Source of the DNA: Micrasema longulum | Taxonomy: Eukaryota; Arthropoda; Insecta; Trichoptera; Brachycentridae | Assembly: GCA_022494885.1 (NCBI GenBank) | Contig: JAGVSM010002913.1 | Coordinates: 248,001-312,000, forward strand | Direction: 5' to 3' | DNA: 64,000 nucleotides | Shown: piece after piece, positions 1 through 14,100 of the stretch | Layout: each line of letters begins with the position of its first letter | Position numbering within the stretch: the first letter of the stretch is position 1 | Notes under the pieces: generated by a model | What the model saw: only the letters and a program-made list of their open reading frames with translations | Told to the model about the DNA's origin: nothing | Databases searched by the model: none | Made by a program: the position numbers and the translations under genes

Positions 1-109
1 TTGGACCTCCACACTTAAGAGTATGATGTATATATTCTAAGTCTCTACGATTCCCTGTCAGCCGCCACCCTTTGCCACCTTAGACCTGCAACCTAACACG
101 TGTTGGAAA

Positions 110-193
110 TATTACAATAGGAAGTTTGCAGAGTTATCTTCGATTGTGTATAAAGTAAAAATTGAAGATAACTGTTAACTTCTCATTGTAATA
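110..193. repeat. short fold-back element
   Basis: Imperfect inverted arms (110-141 against 164-193) share TATTACAAT and GTTATCTTC-type blocks. Related single ends occur at 32281-32340 and 34994-35045 (CTTTATAGACA...CCCATTGTAAT). Confidence 0.6.
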
Positions 194-442
194 CAGGCCG
201 GTCTGGGGTCTTCCTACTTTTCTACATTCTGTCTTGGCCTTCAGTCCATCACTTTTTTCGTCCATCTACCATCCGACACCCGAGAAATATGTACGAGTAG
301 ATGGCATTGTGTTATAATTTTGGTCATTCTTTATAGAACCGAATATCTCTGCTGTTTTTTCGTTAATCTGTTAGTGCCTGTCGGTGAACCACGTAAACAT
401 AAAAATTTCTCTAAATGTTATGAAATATTTGTGTATAACCAC

Positions 443-711
443 TTACCGACTTTTCAATGTCTACCGGTTTCGAGACGTACCCGTCTCTTCGTCAGGACAC
501 CAATTAAACCAACATGCAAACCAATATGCAAAACCCACTATTCACCTTCACCATAGTTGTTGCACAAAAATATAAAACCAACACGACATGCATTTTAATA
601 AGCGCATGCACTGATTAGGACAAACATGCACTAATTTAGAAAATATTCTGTTGTTTGAGAAATAAATGAAAAAAGTAAAGGCGTGTACGTCTCGAAACCG
701 GTAGTCGGTAA
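443..711. mobile_element. terminal-inverted-repeat element, about 270 bp
   Basis: A 20-bp exact inverted repeat, CTACCGGTTTCGAGACGTAC at 461-480 against 685-704, is bounded by TTACCGAC (443-450) and GTCGGTAA (704-711). The left end has about 10 extra bases between the two blocks. No ORF of note lies inside. Confidence 0.6.
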
Positions 712-1059
712 TTGGTTTAATACAAATAGTTAATAACATTTAGTAAAATGTTTCACCACAAAGTGAATGCTTTAAATATTAATACAAATTTCGTTTGTGT
801 TAGTAAGCACACTAGAATATTTTACTTTAAAACGTTCTGTCACGCACCTATAAGTAAATTTTATTAAAGATTCGAATATACTGTGCACTACATAATTTGG
901 ATTGATTTTTTATTATGATAATCGGAGGATGAAAAAAATACGGGTTCATTCAATTGTGTTTTACGACGCCACGTTAAGATTCTGTAAAAGTACATTTAAA
1001 AAGGTTTATTTAGGTACTGATATGAGCGAGAGTGCAAACTAACTTGTTTTTTTTTACAG

Positions 1060-2167
1060 ATGCCCCAGACGGTTCCCTCGGCAGGCCAGTCCCCGCCCAG
1101 TACGCCCTACACCTTCACAGCGGACAGCTTCGACCTGTCGCTGCTGTCCCCCGACGGAGAGGTCCCCGTGTCCCCCCCCTCCCTGCGGCACCTCGTCACG
1201 CTGCTCGGGGACCCCACCACCGAGCCCATGTTCGGAGCCTGCGACGAGGACGACTGCATCAAGAACAAGGACTCGAACCTTCAGGACTTTGACTTCCCGA
1301 CGACCATACTGGAGGACAACATTCCGCAGCTGAAGTCCATGCCGGCATTCAAGACCGAGCCACAAAGATCGAACCTGTATCAAAACGATCCCAACACTCT
1401 ACTGTTTGAGCAGTTCCACAACTTTGGGTACCAATCTCCCGTATACCCTACTCCATCCCCCTCGTCGGACGAAGGCTCGATTCCAACGTTCAGTATTCAG
1501 CCTTGCTCTCCGTACGATACATCAAATTTATCGTACTCTTCTCCGAATTCCTACTCACCGTATCTCACCATCAAGCAAGAACCTAATAATCTCCTTTCCC
1601 CGGGATATTCCGGAAGCTCTCCTTACCCTCATTCCCCAGCGAGTACCTGTACTTCATATTCCAACCACTCTTCTCCGCATTACAACCAGCCCGTTTCCCC
1701 ATCTCAGTTCTCGTCCACGGTGATAAAGGACGAAGCAGCCATTGATATAGAAGAGTTTTTGAAAGAAAATCAAATCCTGCAAGACTCTATATATTCGCAC
1801 CAGAAGGCTCAATCTGAGAATCAAGCCCAACCCACTTACGAGAATCTGGTGGTTCCTAAAACAGAACCATTCGCAAAACCCATTGATCACCAGCTTTTAC
1901 GTGAAGTTTTGCAAGACACGTCATTCCAGAAGAAATACAATTTAAGACCTTTGAACTTGGATATCTTGACGTCAAGTTTTACTCCATTTACAAACTTGAC
2001 AGTGAAGATGGAAGAACCCGATGGAATGAGTTCATCAAGTGATACGCTGATGACTTCATGCAGCAGTGTATTAGCGAGAGAGAAGATTGAACCAGTGTTA
2101 TCTTTGGCTATCGAACAGATGAGAAAAGATGTAGACAACACATGTTCAGCACTAGGCATTTCTCCAG
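1060..2167 (+). CDS. Ets98B: Ets98B coding exon 1: N-terminal regulatory region and start of Pointed domain
   Basis: This exon gives residues 1-369 plus the first base of codon 370. It follows a T-run and CAG (1047-1059), so the ATG at 1060 is the first triplet of a probable internal exon. The genomic frame upstream is closed by TGA at 1018-1020. The donor is CCAG/GTAAG at 2168. The region is rich in Ser, Pro, Tyr and Asn and is probably disordered. It holds an LxxLL motif (residues 45-49) and six KxE motifs: FKTE (97-100), IKQE (171-174), IKDE (222-225), PKTE (266-269), VKME (315-318) and EKIE (341-344). The first four with a large hydrophobic residue before K fit the SUMO consensus. The last 20 residues (EQMRKDVDNTCSALGIS) open the Pointed domain. 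The first 300 bp are clearly GC-richer than the rest. Confidence 0.92.
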
Positions 2168-5100
2168 GTAAGAAAATATTTTTTCTTCAACAATATTAAT
2201 TTATTGATTTATTTTCGTAACATCTTAAAAACTATTATAAACTTCTAATTACATTATAAAACATTATTTAAATTTATCAATAATAGTTTTTTTTATTAAT
2301 TTGAAATATTTTAAGGCTACGTTAAGGCTACGGTAACTCATCGTACAGTTTTAAAGCCTTGTATAATGAGTTTTGAGTATTTTTATCCGCATTAGAAATC
2401 TTATCTTTTTTATCTCTAGTTTCGTAAAATTTGATAAAATTTTACTGTGATTTAACCAATGAATTATTTTTAAAATAAAAATTTATTAAATTGTACTGTG
2501 ATTTAACCCCTTGATTATTTTATTAATGAAAATTGCAACATTATATTCTATTTCAATTGTCGCTTTACTGTGAGAAAGACAATTTATTTATGTATTCTTT
2601 CGACGTTCGAAGATATAATATTTGTTTTTAGCATTATTCTCATTGTTTTATTCCATAGAGTTTTAATGTTTTTATTTCTCCCGTATGAGGATGTCCAAAC
2701 AAATGTAGAAATTTTAATTAAATCAGAATAAATAATTCGATTGAAATTTAATGACCCATCAACGCAACGCTTAAAATGGATAAATTGAAATATATTTGAT
2801 ACAGTTAAAGAGTAAAATTTTGATTAATGGCCTAAATTTTAGATCCAACATCGAAAATTTTCCTTTCGTAATTAGTAGCTAGTCCAAATAATGAAATTCG
2901 GTAGCAGAGTTTACGGGCGGCGGCGGTGACAAACCCAGAGTATCAAAAGTGGCGTGCGTGACGAATTCTTATTTCTTAACATTTAAATTCATGTATTCAG
3001 CCACATTTAACAATTCTAAGAAATAAACTTACTTATTCAATTGGTCACGTCTCCGCTGCTAAAAGCGCTCGATTTGTATTTATTTAAGGTGTTAATGATT
3101 TTGCGACACACAATAATTGCATGATTATATTGGAAGATGTTAACTCACGTTCTTGAAATTCTCCTTACAGCCTGAGAGCTGTTTGATTATAAGCTTCAAC
3201 TAAATAGCAATGCAAAACAAAGTTATTCTTATATTCAAAAACAGCTTTTTAGAAGCTATTTCTCTCTATTACTGAGAAAAATAGTGAAGATATCATTTAA
3301 TCAAATTAAAACGCTTAATATTTTGAATAGTTACCTACTTAACAACATTCAAAGTTGATTGCGGAAAGATACGTACCTTCGTAATTTCAAAAAATCAACT
3401 TTGTAAATACAGGCTCTTTTTAGCTGGAATACGAAATATGAAGTTATCGAAAATAATCGTGATTATTATATCGATGACTGAAAATATAACTTTGGAAACT
3501 AAGAATACTTCCACTCAACCGTTACATTGAAATTTACGTTTAAAAATACTGTCTTTTGAAATCGACTAAGACAGATGTAATAAGAAACATGTAGGGCATT
3601 AGTTTCACATGCTCGTCGCCTTTGGGTTTTGAATATTTGAGTCCACTTGAAGCGATGGCAGAAGCGTGAAACAAATTCACAATTCTTCGCCGAACGATCG
3701 GTCGCTATGTCGCTAATGGTGGCTCGAACACCAGTCGACAGAATACAAAACCAGTATGGAGATAATATATTGGCAAACAACATGGACTTTGTAGAAAAGA
3801 AACAAGATTTAAAAAACTACTTTTTTAACAGTTTTATTTGCCATAGAGATTGATTAAACAATATTTACATCGCTACTTTAAAAAATATGTTTTTGAAACT
3901 AAGAAACTGAATGATTTAAAAATAAGTTTTTTCTAAATATATTTTGATCTATAGCTATGAAAGAGGGTTCTACAATCAAATGAAATTTTAAAAATGTGTT
4001 TAAAGAAAAATATAATACATAACAGACTATAGAGCCGTTTCTACGTAGGGTACGCAGAGAGGATAAAACCCTATGTCACCCTGTCTTTGCAAACAGATCT
4101 AGCTTCTTCTGCATTTATTTATTTTTATTATTTTTTATTTTTTATTTATTAAGGAAAAACAACAGTTGTTATATAAGAATACAAAATTTAAAAAAATAGT
4201 ACATACATCCAGTTAAAGTTTTTCACAAATATAATGAGAAAACATGTTACATAGTAAAGAGAAAAATAATATATTATAAAAGACATGAGAAAAAAAAGAG
4301 CTCTTAAGAAGGTTAAGGGATGAGGAAATAGAGTGGTAGAGGATTTATACAAACATCATGCACGTTCACCGATTATTCCGATTTTTATTTTTTATTTTAT
4401 TAATTTTTCACGCCCATAAGGAAGTTATATAAAACATGAGTATATAAACAACATTAAATTTTAAAAATACAATACTAAGCAATAAAAGATAGAACAGTGT
4501 TTAGAAGTAAAGTTGGTATAAAAAAGAAGATGAGTCTATAAACAACATAAATTTAAAAAAATACAATATAAAGAAATAAAAGATAGGAATAGTGTTAAGA
4601 AGTATAGTTGGTTTTAAAACAAAAATAAAAAGAAGAGTGTAAAAACAACAGAAATTAAAAAAAAAAACAATATAAACAATAAAATAAAGAACTGTTTAGA
4701 AGTACAGTAAATGTTAATTTTTTTTTTTTTTTAAATAAGCTAGATATTAAAAATGAAAAAAAAATAGATAAACAAATAAACGACAAACATTTCAAAGAAA
4801 TGCAGTTTAAAGGTTTAAAAAAGCTAGGTACATAATGTTATAAAATACGATATAAACAAAATAATAAGAATGCTCATTTAAGCATTTCTTGGATTTGGTC
4901 ATGCCTTTCTCGGTCTTCCTCGTTTTCTACATTCATAAAATTTTGCATTGTAAATCTTTTTAGTCGTTTTGTTTCCAAAATAATAAAAATAATAGGAATA
5001 TAATACACGCATGCTTAAAATTTGGTATTAACTTTGTAACACTTGTGGTGAATAATTTCATGCTATTTCGAATAATACATTAGGCTCGGTAAATCTTAGG

Positions 5101-8100
5101 AATTCTAGGCGCTATATAACATAATCTGAGAATGCAGAATGTGTGGCGAGATGATTGTAGAGAGTAGTTTGAAGTCAGTACTAGTCAGTGAAGCTGTTGT
5201 ATAGCCAAGACCTTGCCGCGAGCACAGCCTTCTGACGTCATCGTATACAGTTCTGTCAATGATCTCTCTCGTACCACTTCCGAGTGGTGAAATTCCCTCT
5301 CGAAATACAGGTATGTGGGATACTGTACACAACCGATGAATTTAGTATTGTGAATAAATAATTATGTTATAAAAGTATAAATTTCACTCGTATCTGCTGA
5401 AAACATGAGCTAATTAAAAAAATATCGCACCTTCGATTAAATACAGTCATAACTAAGTAGTATTCGTATTTTAATTTCGCTAAACAATCACAATGAAAAT
5501 CGGTTATTAGGTTTAGCAATCAAAAAAACAAAATAATGAAAAAAGTTTTTAAAAACTGAATTGTATGCGAAAAGATCCTAAAATTGGATCCCTTAAAAAA
5601 TGTGGTTTGAAAAAATATTTTCATCATCAAAAAAAGGAATCAATTAATCTGTCCGAAAAAATGAAAAAGTTTCGGAATTATAAAAGTTCATTTACATGGT
5701 ACGGAGTTGAAATCTGAAATAATCGCAAAAGCATTTATAATGCTAAGGGAATAATAACGAATGCTAATAAAATTAAACAAAAATAGCAATAATTGTCACT
5801 ACCAACTCTGTACAGTACACTTGCCCATTATTCACAATCTCAATTGAGTGTATCATTCAACACCACGTGAAAATAATATTAACGATTTACCGAAACAAAC
5901 GAATCGCTACGTAGGTGTCCATTTTATGGTTAATCCACTGTGAATATCGATACATAAAGCATATAAATGTTTATCAAATTATACGCCCAGCAATGAAAGT
6001 AGTCCATCAACCAACGATCAAAGAATCCACTCACTCGTAGGAAGAATGTTGAAGCACGGAGTAAAAATGTCGTGTTAGATTGACCGAGAAAATCCTAAAT
6101 GATATGAAATGGTTCGCCTCTTTTTTAGTGAAAATCTCCGATTCGAACAGGTGTGCGGTGCGGTGCGCGGAAATATTATTTATAACTCTCGGGAGATTTT
6201 AGAAATACAATGTAAAATTTTTGAATCTATCAACAAGTATTAGAAATTATGTGTTTAGAAAATTACAAGAAATTTATTTTTAAAAAGTACTCATTTGGAC
6301 AACAACCTAAAACGTTTTAAATGCTTTTTGTAAATAGACAAAGAATATCGCAAAAACGTAATTAAAATATATTGCGTGAAATGACAAAATCGCCTTTATT
6401 GTGAAAAATAATAACGCTCCAGTAGGTGCAAATATTTATTTTTAATTGTAAAAAAATACCTAAGTACAGATGAATTTCCATAATGTCTTCAATATTAAAA
6501 ACATGATCATGCTGAAATTTTAACAGCGAGGGAAAACATTTCTAAAGGGAAGTTTAGCAGTTTACATACAAGACCTGTCATTAGTTGGTTAACATACTGC
6601 GTAACATTTACCATTTTGCCTATGTTTAAGCATCCAAATTTCCTCAACTCTTAATTCTATTGACTCTTGTGAAGTAAAAGAGCTGAAACCTTTCTTTTTG
6701 TGGGTCAGATTCATCTGGCTGAATTCATTTATTCATCAGGCAACGCATGAAAATACTTTCAATTATTATACTTCTTTTTATACCAGTGAGTTTGATCAAC
6801 AGTATTTTGAGTATGGCCGAATGTTTGAAAACGTCTTGTCAACAAATATTTGTTCATACCATAAACATTTTTGACATAATCGTGTACTTAAAAATATTTA
6901 ATTTATTGCTTTTTCAAATCTTGGTATTTCCATATATTGTACCTATTGTGAAAAATATGACGCAGCTATTAATTACAATATTATACTAGCGTTAAATTCT
7001 CGTTAGTGATTCAGAACTTAAAATTACTCAACAGAACAAAGTTTCCAACATTTCTCAACTCACATATTTGTAAGCGTCCAGTGAAATTATTTTACAATAA
7101 TAATTACAAAAATACGATAATAATTACAAAAACACAATTGAATTATACGAAAAAGTCACAAGTTTTGTCCCGCTCGTTTTCTGGTTCGATTCCAAACACA
7201 TTTACTTTAAAATATCTATTTATAAACATGGTAGGCGAACGTGCGAACACTACACTACGACGTGTCTCCACTAGATTTCCTTATTCAGAATTTTTATTTT
7301 AAAAAAATAGCCATAGAGTCGAAAGCACTCAACCAGGATTCTGGTTCTATTTCACACAGAGAGATTCGATTTCTGAGAGTGTCGAAATAAAATGTATATT
7401 TTAAAGGTGGTTCTACACCGCAATCATCCACGTTACTAGAATGCAACCTGAAACGTAAGGCGGATTACTTTACCTTCGTGTAACAGATGATCTATATACG
7501 TTGCCTTAAGTACCTTATGCACCATCGGGAGCGGACAGGGGGTATGATGATGATTTATTTGTACATTTGTTTTTTTACTGTAATATTACAGTTCCTGTAC
7601 TGGCATAATACTCCTTAGCATGAACAGTCAACCCTCGTAGAACACAGTATTCTTCTAATGCGGTTTCCATATAACGCGAAACGAAAATTGCGAACAACTC
7701 TCCTAGAATGCGGTTTCCATATTCGTTTTCGTACTATTTTTTCATATCATTTCGTTTTTCGTACAAGACCACATTCCAACAACGTAAATGACTTGAAAAG
7801 TGTATCAATTCCGTTCATATGCACGTTCTTCGATTGGAAAGCACACATGTCATTTATATCTGGAGCCGTTTGAATTAGCTTCTGTTGTTTGGAATTATCT
7901 CTATACAATATATATACTACAACTAGATAGGATACATAATAGATTCTTTTAACTTCTGGATGGTAAATCTCACTCTTACTTTGCCTCGTACGAAGACTCT
8001 TCTTCCTTTCATAGTTTAACTTCACTTACTAAACGTAGAAGCATTTCTGATCTGTCTTTTCTCTTCAAAATTTAAAACAATTTTGTCGATAGTCATTATC

Positions 8101-11100
8101 TCTTAGAGCGTATTTTAATAAACTGTCTCGTAAAGTGAACACGACAAGTTTTGAAAAAAAAATCCATTGCCCAAAAAAAATGTGTTCATAACTCGTTTAT
8201 TTATTATGACTGCTACAAATTTAACATACTTTGTCCCAATTTAGATATTTTTAATGCAACGTTTTTCAGTGTTCTTAATTATGTTCATGTTATTATCATA
8301 TCAAAATTTGAATCGGTCAACTATATTATAAAAATCCCTCTCCTCCACTCTTCCACTCCACTTCTTCTTGCCGTCTCCATTTTTTTTGTCAAACTTTGTT
8401 TTGTGCGAATCATTCATTCATTGGAATAATGATATACATTGTAGTTTTCTATGCCAAATCTTTCATAAATACATGAATTAAAATAACGCATCTTTTTTTT
8501 TTATAATGTTCAATATTAATTAACTTTTTAAAATAGACAATAATAAGATTTAGTTGGGTAATAGGCGCAATATTATTTTTATATAAGGTTTTATGAAGTA
8601 GAGTTACATAATTAAAATGACTAAAATGCAGCATTCAGCTATTACATAACAAAAATAGTGTTATGAAATTAGCATTTTAGTAAAAAAAAATCAGTCCGCA
8701 TTAAAAACAACGTTAAGTTTAACACTTTCACATCTAAAGTGGTGGTGAAAGTTTTAAACCTAAAGTATGTTTTGTTGCCGAGTTCAGAAATTGTAATTGA
8801 CACATTTTAACATGAATCACGGAGAATCTCTTTTATTTTATTATGTAAAGGGCGTATATGTTTATTTACTAAATAATACACATATGCAGTTGCAAAAAGG
8901 TAAAATTAGTCTCAAGGTGAAATTCGATGTCTCAAAAAAAAAACTTTGTTTTTCAAAGAATCCTTAATACGCAAATAATATTTTTAAAATGTATAATTTC
9001 AGAATGCACAAACATAATATTACCGCAACGGAGGCATAAAAATGAAGGTGTAACAAAAAAGCATCAAGATGCATTAATTAATGTAAGTCTCTCTAATGCA
9101 GTTCTCGTGATTAAGAATTAACTTGGTAAAGTTTTTTCCCACGTCAAGCATAAGAGGTCGTTTCGTTTTTGTATTTTTTGCCTCAATATGTTTCATTTAT
9201 GTAAAAATTGTTTTGTTTATGAAACAAATTAAATAAAAAATACAAAATATTGTTATTTATTTCATCTATTTTCAATCACTATGCAAACACCGTTTTAATC
9301 TTAGAAAAACAATTCACGACTGTGAATTATTACTCCGAGGTATTAAATACACTATGCTGCGGAACGTATTCAATCTGTGATTAAATGATGCGTCGGTAAA
9401 AGGTTCAATACTTTTTTCTAAATACCGAAATTTCAATAGTATATAAAATAAGCATTTTTATGTACGATTTGTACCAGTTATTTTAGGTAGGCTCTGTAAC
9501 AAAGGAGGTCTTATCGGTCCATTGCGCTAATTTATATACAAGAGTAAATCTTCATTCAGTATTATGGAGTCACGGAGGAAAATACAACACGCGAGAAAAA
9601 AAGTACGCGTGTAATCGAAGCAGTTCGTTACCCTATATTATCATCTATTTTGTATGCTTCACAATGTAGCCAATGTAGAAAAAAATAATACATGTAAATT
9701 ATTAATGAATTTAATTATTAGAATCACGACGGGCATTCTTATTATTTATTTAATTTTAAATAAAATAAAAAAAAGTTATAGGGCATAATTACATTAAAAA
9801 ATAACAAAGCCAATAAAACTACTCCACAAATAAGAATCGGTAGGTGTATAATAAAAATAAATTATGCTATGTTTTTTAGGGCCATACCACAAAATTTCAG
9901 AGGAGCATTTGTCGTGATATATTTTTAAAAGCATTCTTACGAATTTTTTAATTTAAAAAAAAAAGATTACAAATTTATCTGATTAACGTAACTATACGCA
10001 CCGAACGCTGACTAGAGAAGCGGTTCGGTTCGAGAGGGGTTGGGGTTTGTGGAAGGGATGCTAGTCCGATACGTAAAGGATTTTATACATTTTCAAATCG
10101 TTATAATATTTTTTTGCATAAAAAAAAGAGTTTTAGAAAAAAAAATTCAAAGGGTTTTTTAAAAATATGACCATTAGGAATGATACTCTAAAGTTTCACG
10201 GTCTGGCCCCAAAACACCATGTAAATATAAAGCTGAGTTTTTGTATGTATGTATGTAACGGTGAGGTTGTGTGATCATGTGTGCGAGTATGAAATGCAAT
10301 AAGCAGGGAGGCGAAGGGATAGGAAAGGATAAATAAAAAACTGGTTGTTAGATTTTAAATTTCGTAACATGATTATGCAAAATAATGACACAGTTTATAT
10401 TGTCTATAGTCTATAAATTAAAAAAAAAAACTATTGCACGAATATTATGCATAAGAAATAAAAGGCAGGTACTACACAAGTATGAACAAACATACAGTGC
10501 AGCGCTCGAGCACAGTGAATATACATGTACAATAAATTCGCGACTGGCTGTTATCACACCCCCGTGCCTCGATTATAAAAGTTGTCTTCATCTGTATATA
10601 TCGAGACGGTATACTTAACGCTGTACTATATGTATCTTACCTCGGTATGTTCTACTTACTTGTCATATCGACATCATATAATCGAAACAAGCCAATGGAA
10701 TGACCGCAAACAATTAGTCCGCGTTCCTTACGTCATTAGCATTTAAAACAGTTTTCATTTATATTTTAAATAGGCTTCTGTTTAATTATAAACTTCAATA
10801 AATCCCAATTCAAGCAAAAAATGATCGCTTGAATTTTGCATGACTTTTGGAAATCACCTAGAAGGTACGCTTAACAATCGTCTGTATGTATTTACCGATT
10901 GACCACAAAGCCAGCTCCTTTAACGTCTCGATACATACACTCGGAAAGATAGTAAAACAGATGGAAAAAATATAATAACAAAATATTTTTTTTTTAAGTG
11001 GTAGCGTTCTAACGCCTAGAAACTCTTATTTGTTAATAGGACAGAACCTAGCGACATTATATTCACATTTAGGTGTTCGCTTTATTAAAGTGACAGTTAT

Positions 11101-14100
11101 GTCGGAATTTAATTCGACTTCAAAACTTACTTTTTTCTCTCTCATATTTTTAATAGGCCTTTAGAAAAAAAACGCCAACCTCAAAACGATTAAAAAGTTA
11201 AATAAATCATAATAAAAGGAAAAATGGCTCGGTGGAACCAAATTTTTGACACTTTTGATGCGTAGATAAACGTATCGAGGGGTTCTAGACTCGTCGGTAT
11301 AAACCGATATACTTCCATCAAAACTTGATGGTGAGGGTATCGGTGCTATACCTTTGTAGTTGGTGGGGAGACTTTTATCTTCAACTATGACGTCATACTG
11401 AAGCTATGTCATTTTATAGCGTAGATATGTGTACCGTGACGTACGTTTCCCCTTGTTTCATATCTATGTACCTACCCAAAACTTGAAAGTGGGGGGTCGG
11501 TAGTATATCTTTACAATCGCTAGAGGGAATTTATCTTCAACTATACCGTCAAGGTGAAGGTATGACGTCTTTATCTTCCCATCATAATCGAGGCCCTAGG
11601 GTGCTATTCTGAACCACTCTCGTGGCACGAGAAAACAGTTTTTCTCGTGCCGGCCGTCTCGTACCGGCCGGGGTAATACGGCCACGAGAGCGTTTGGAAT
11701 ACCAGCCCAAGGGTGCAATTATGAATCTTCTCTATCTCCTAGAGAGTGGTTAATTTGGAGATATTTTTTTTCCATGCGACTAATTTTTGCTTTATATATG
11801 GCCACACTGATGATTGAACGTCAAAAAATTTGAACACGTAAAATCTAACAAAATGATTTTCATTTAGAACATTATTGCGACCTTAAGCATTACCCAAAAC
11901 CCTTCATTAGGTTGAATTGACCAAACCTTATTAGTTTTATTTCCGTTTTTGAATCAGTTATATACACCATTTGACGTTTAATCATCAGTGTCACCATTAT
12001 ATGAAGCAATATGTCGCCTCATTAAAAAAATAAAAATCATCAAATTAATCACTCTCTAGAAGAGGAAAGATCCATTGTAGGGAAGATCCAGAATACCACC
12101 ATAGGCGCAGTAAAGATCCACCCGGCCGGGCCCAATAAAATAATATCGGAGGGATTGATTTTTATCGTATTTTGATTATTTATAAAAAAAATTAGACAAA
12201 GATATTGATTGTATAAGATCACTTGCCAAAAAAGTTAAATAAATAAAAAAAAACAGTCCAATCGAAGTATAGATAATATCGTTTTGATAACAGAGTTTGT
12301 TTGTCAGAGTTTGCATGAGTTTTTCTTATGTCCTAACTTGCGAGGAAGGTGGTTTGAAGCTTCGAAAGCAATACGTATTTTTTAAGACACGCTTAAGACA
12401 TTTCTGTAATAACCGCAGACCACAGTCTTTAACCGCACCTAAAACCAGATGTGAATAAACCAGTTCCTCAAAGTCGTACTAACTCTGCACTATATCTACA
12501 CGGGTCACTTTAAAATTAGACCAATATCTAAGAAACTAACTATTAAAAAAACACACTATTCGAGTCTTGTTTATGTCCAAATGACATAAACTAAAATACA
12601 TCAAGTACGATTTCCTTCAGGCTATTGTTTATAGCGCTCTAAGATGTCGTATTTATGGTCACGATCAAAACAAGAAATCTTAAGATTATCTTTGCAAAAC
12701 ATTACTTATATTTAAATGACGTCAATATTTACAACTTGAATTTTCGCGATTCTTTAAGAAATATGTTTAAAGAAATAAAAATGATGACAGTATATAGTCA
12801 GTATATTTATAAAAATATTATGTATGTGCGTAAAAATATATCTCTCCTTCAAAAAAATAGCGACAATCATCACCATAATACTAGAAATAAAGACAAATTG
12901 GTAATCCCGAAATTAAAGTTAAGTTAAGGTAAGCATATCGTTTGTGGGGCACTGCGTATGCTTCTACAATAGAATACCTGACAATGTCCTAATTATGACG
13001 AACAATAAATTCAAAATTTTTATAAAAAGCTTACTTCAAAAAAAGGTCTATTATGGACTTAATAAGTACATGGAAAATAGCAGTATGTGGAACTAATAGT
13101 ATTATTTTTTTGTGTAAGTTTTTTTGATTATTTTTGGAATGTGTAGTTATTCATTGAAACCTGACTATCTCTTTGTGTTGTTTTGTTTATTAATTTATAT
13201 ATTGACTTTCAATAAGCGAATAAATGATTGAAGAAAAAATAAAAACTAAAACTAAAAATCTAATACTAATGATAATTGCCATGTAATTATTTGTGGGATA
13301 CATAATAATTTAAAAAATAAAAAAGGAAGAAAAGCAAATTTAAGCTTTCGTTGTACCTGTTTAATTTTAGATTTCCATATATATTTCCCACATCAACTCA
13401 AAAAAGACAATTATTTTTATCAGTATCACTAGAACTAAGTTTCAATATTTTCCATGTTAAATAATAATTTATCTTCCTATTTATTTAGTATAATTTCATT
13501 AAAATAAATGTAATATGCTGATTTTATAACATTTTGCTCCCTTGTCGAGTTTATTTTTCAGCATTCACAAAGAACAGCAGTGTTCTGAAACCGATCAGAA
13601 TATTACATTTATTTTAGTAATTTTACATAATGTAAATGTGTAGAAAATTACCGTTTATAATAACGTAATTTTAGTGGTCAAGTCATCAGGCGTCATATGA
13701 ACTAATTTTATTATTGGATAGATATAACCAATCCTTACTTTTTTAAAAATCTTTTCTTGCCTCTTAAAACCAATGGTTACCAGTAAAACTCCAATTATCC
13801 GGATAATTAATTCCCAGATTTTATTGCTTTTGAAACAATACAGCGAATTGGAATCACATTGAAAACTTACTTAAACATGTCATAAACAAAGTAAACTGCA
13901 CAATTAATTGAAATTAAAAACTTCTCCATTTTTATATCTCAATAAAGATCTGTATTTTTGGCGATCCAATGACTGAAGTTCAGATAAACGAAGTTCTACT
14001 GTAATTACTTTGATTGAAAAAAGAGATCGATTTCACGCTTGTCACAACGTCATTATGTAGGTAAATATACTTAAGAAACCGGAAGAAAATGTATTTAACA

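Larger units (their letters stand above)
2168..6540. other. intron 1, first part
   Basis: AT-rich, with no exon seen. A short GC-rich patch (about 2905-2960, GGGCGGCGGCGGTGAC) stands out. The segment 4030-4990 holds a LINE remnant split by A-rich repeats. A GC-richer stretch at 5100-5330 has a 75-codon minus-strand frame of unknown meaning. Confidence 0.6.

Noticed and set aside
1032..1292. 86-codon plus-strand ORF starting before exon 1
   Set aside because: It is the wrong frame of exon 1; the PNT/ETS frame is the one opening at 1060.
1054..1383. 109-codon minus-strand ORF
   Set aside because: It is a shadow of the GC-rich start of Ets98B exon 1.
4437..4715. CRISPR-like array
   Set aside because: Units are contiguous and imperfect with no unique spacers, and the window is eukaryotic.
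5105..5332. 75-codon minus-strand frame in a GC-richer stretch
   Set aside because: The peptide has normal complexity, but I could find neither a family nor splice sites; kept only as a note in the intron 1 entry.
8151..8429. 92-codon ORF in intron 1
   Set aside because: AT-driven composition, no motif, no splice signals.
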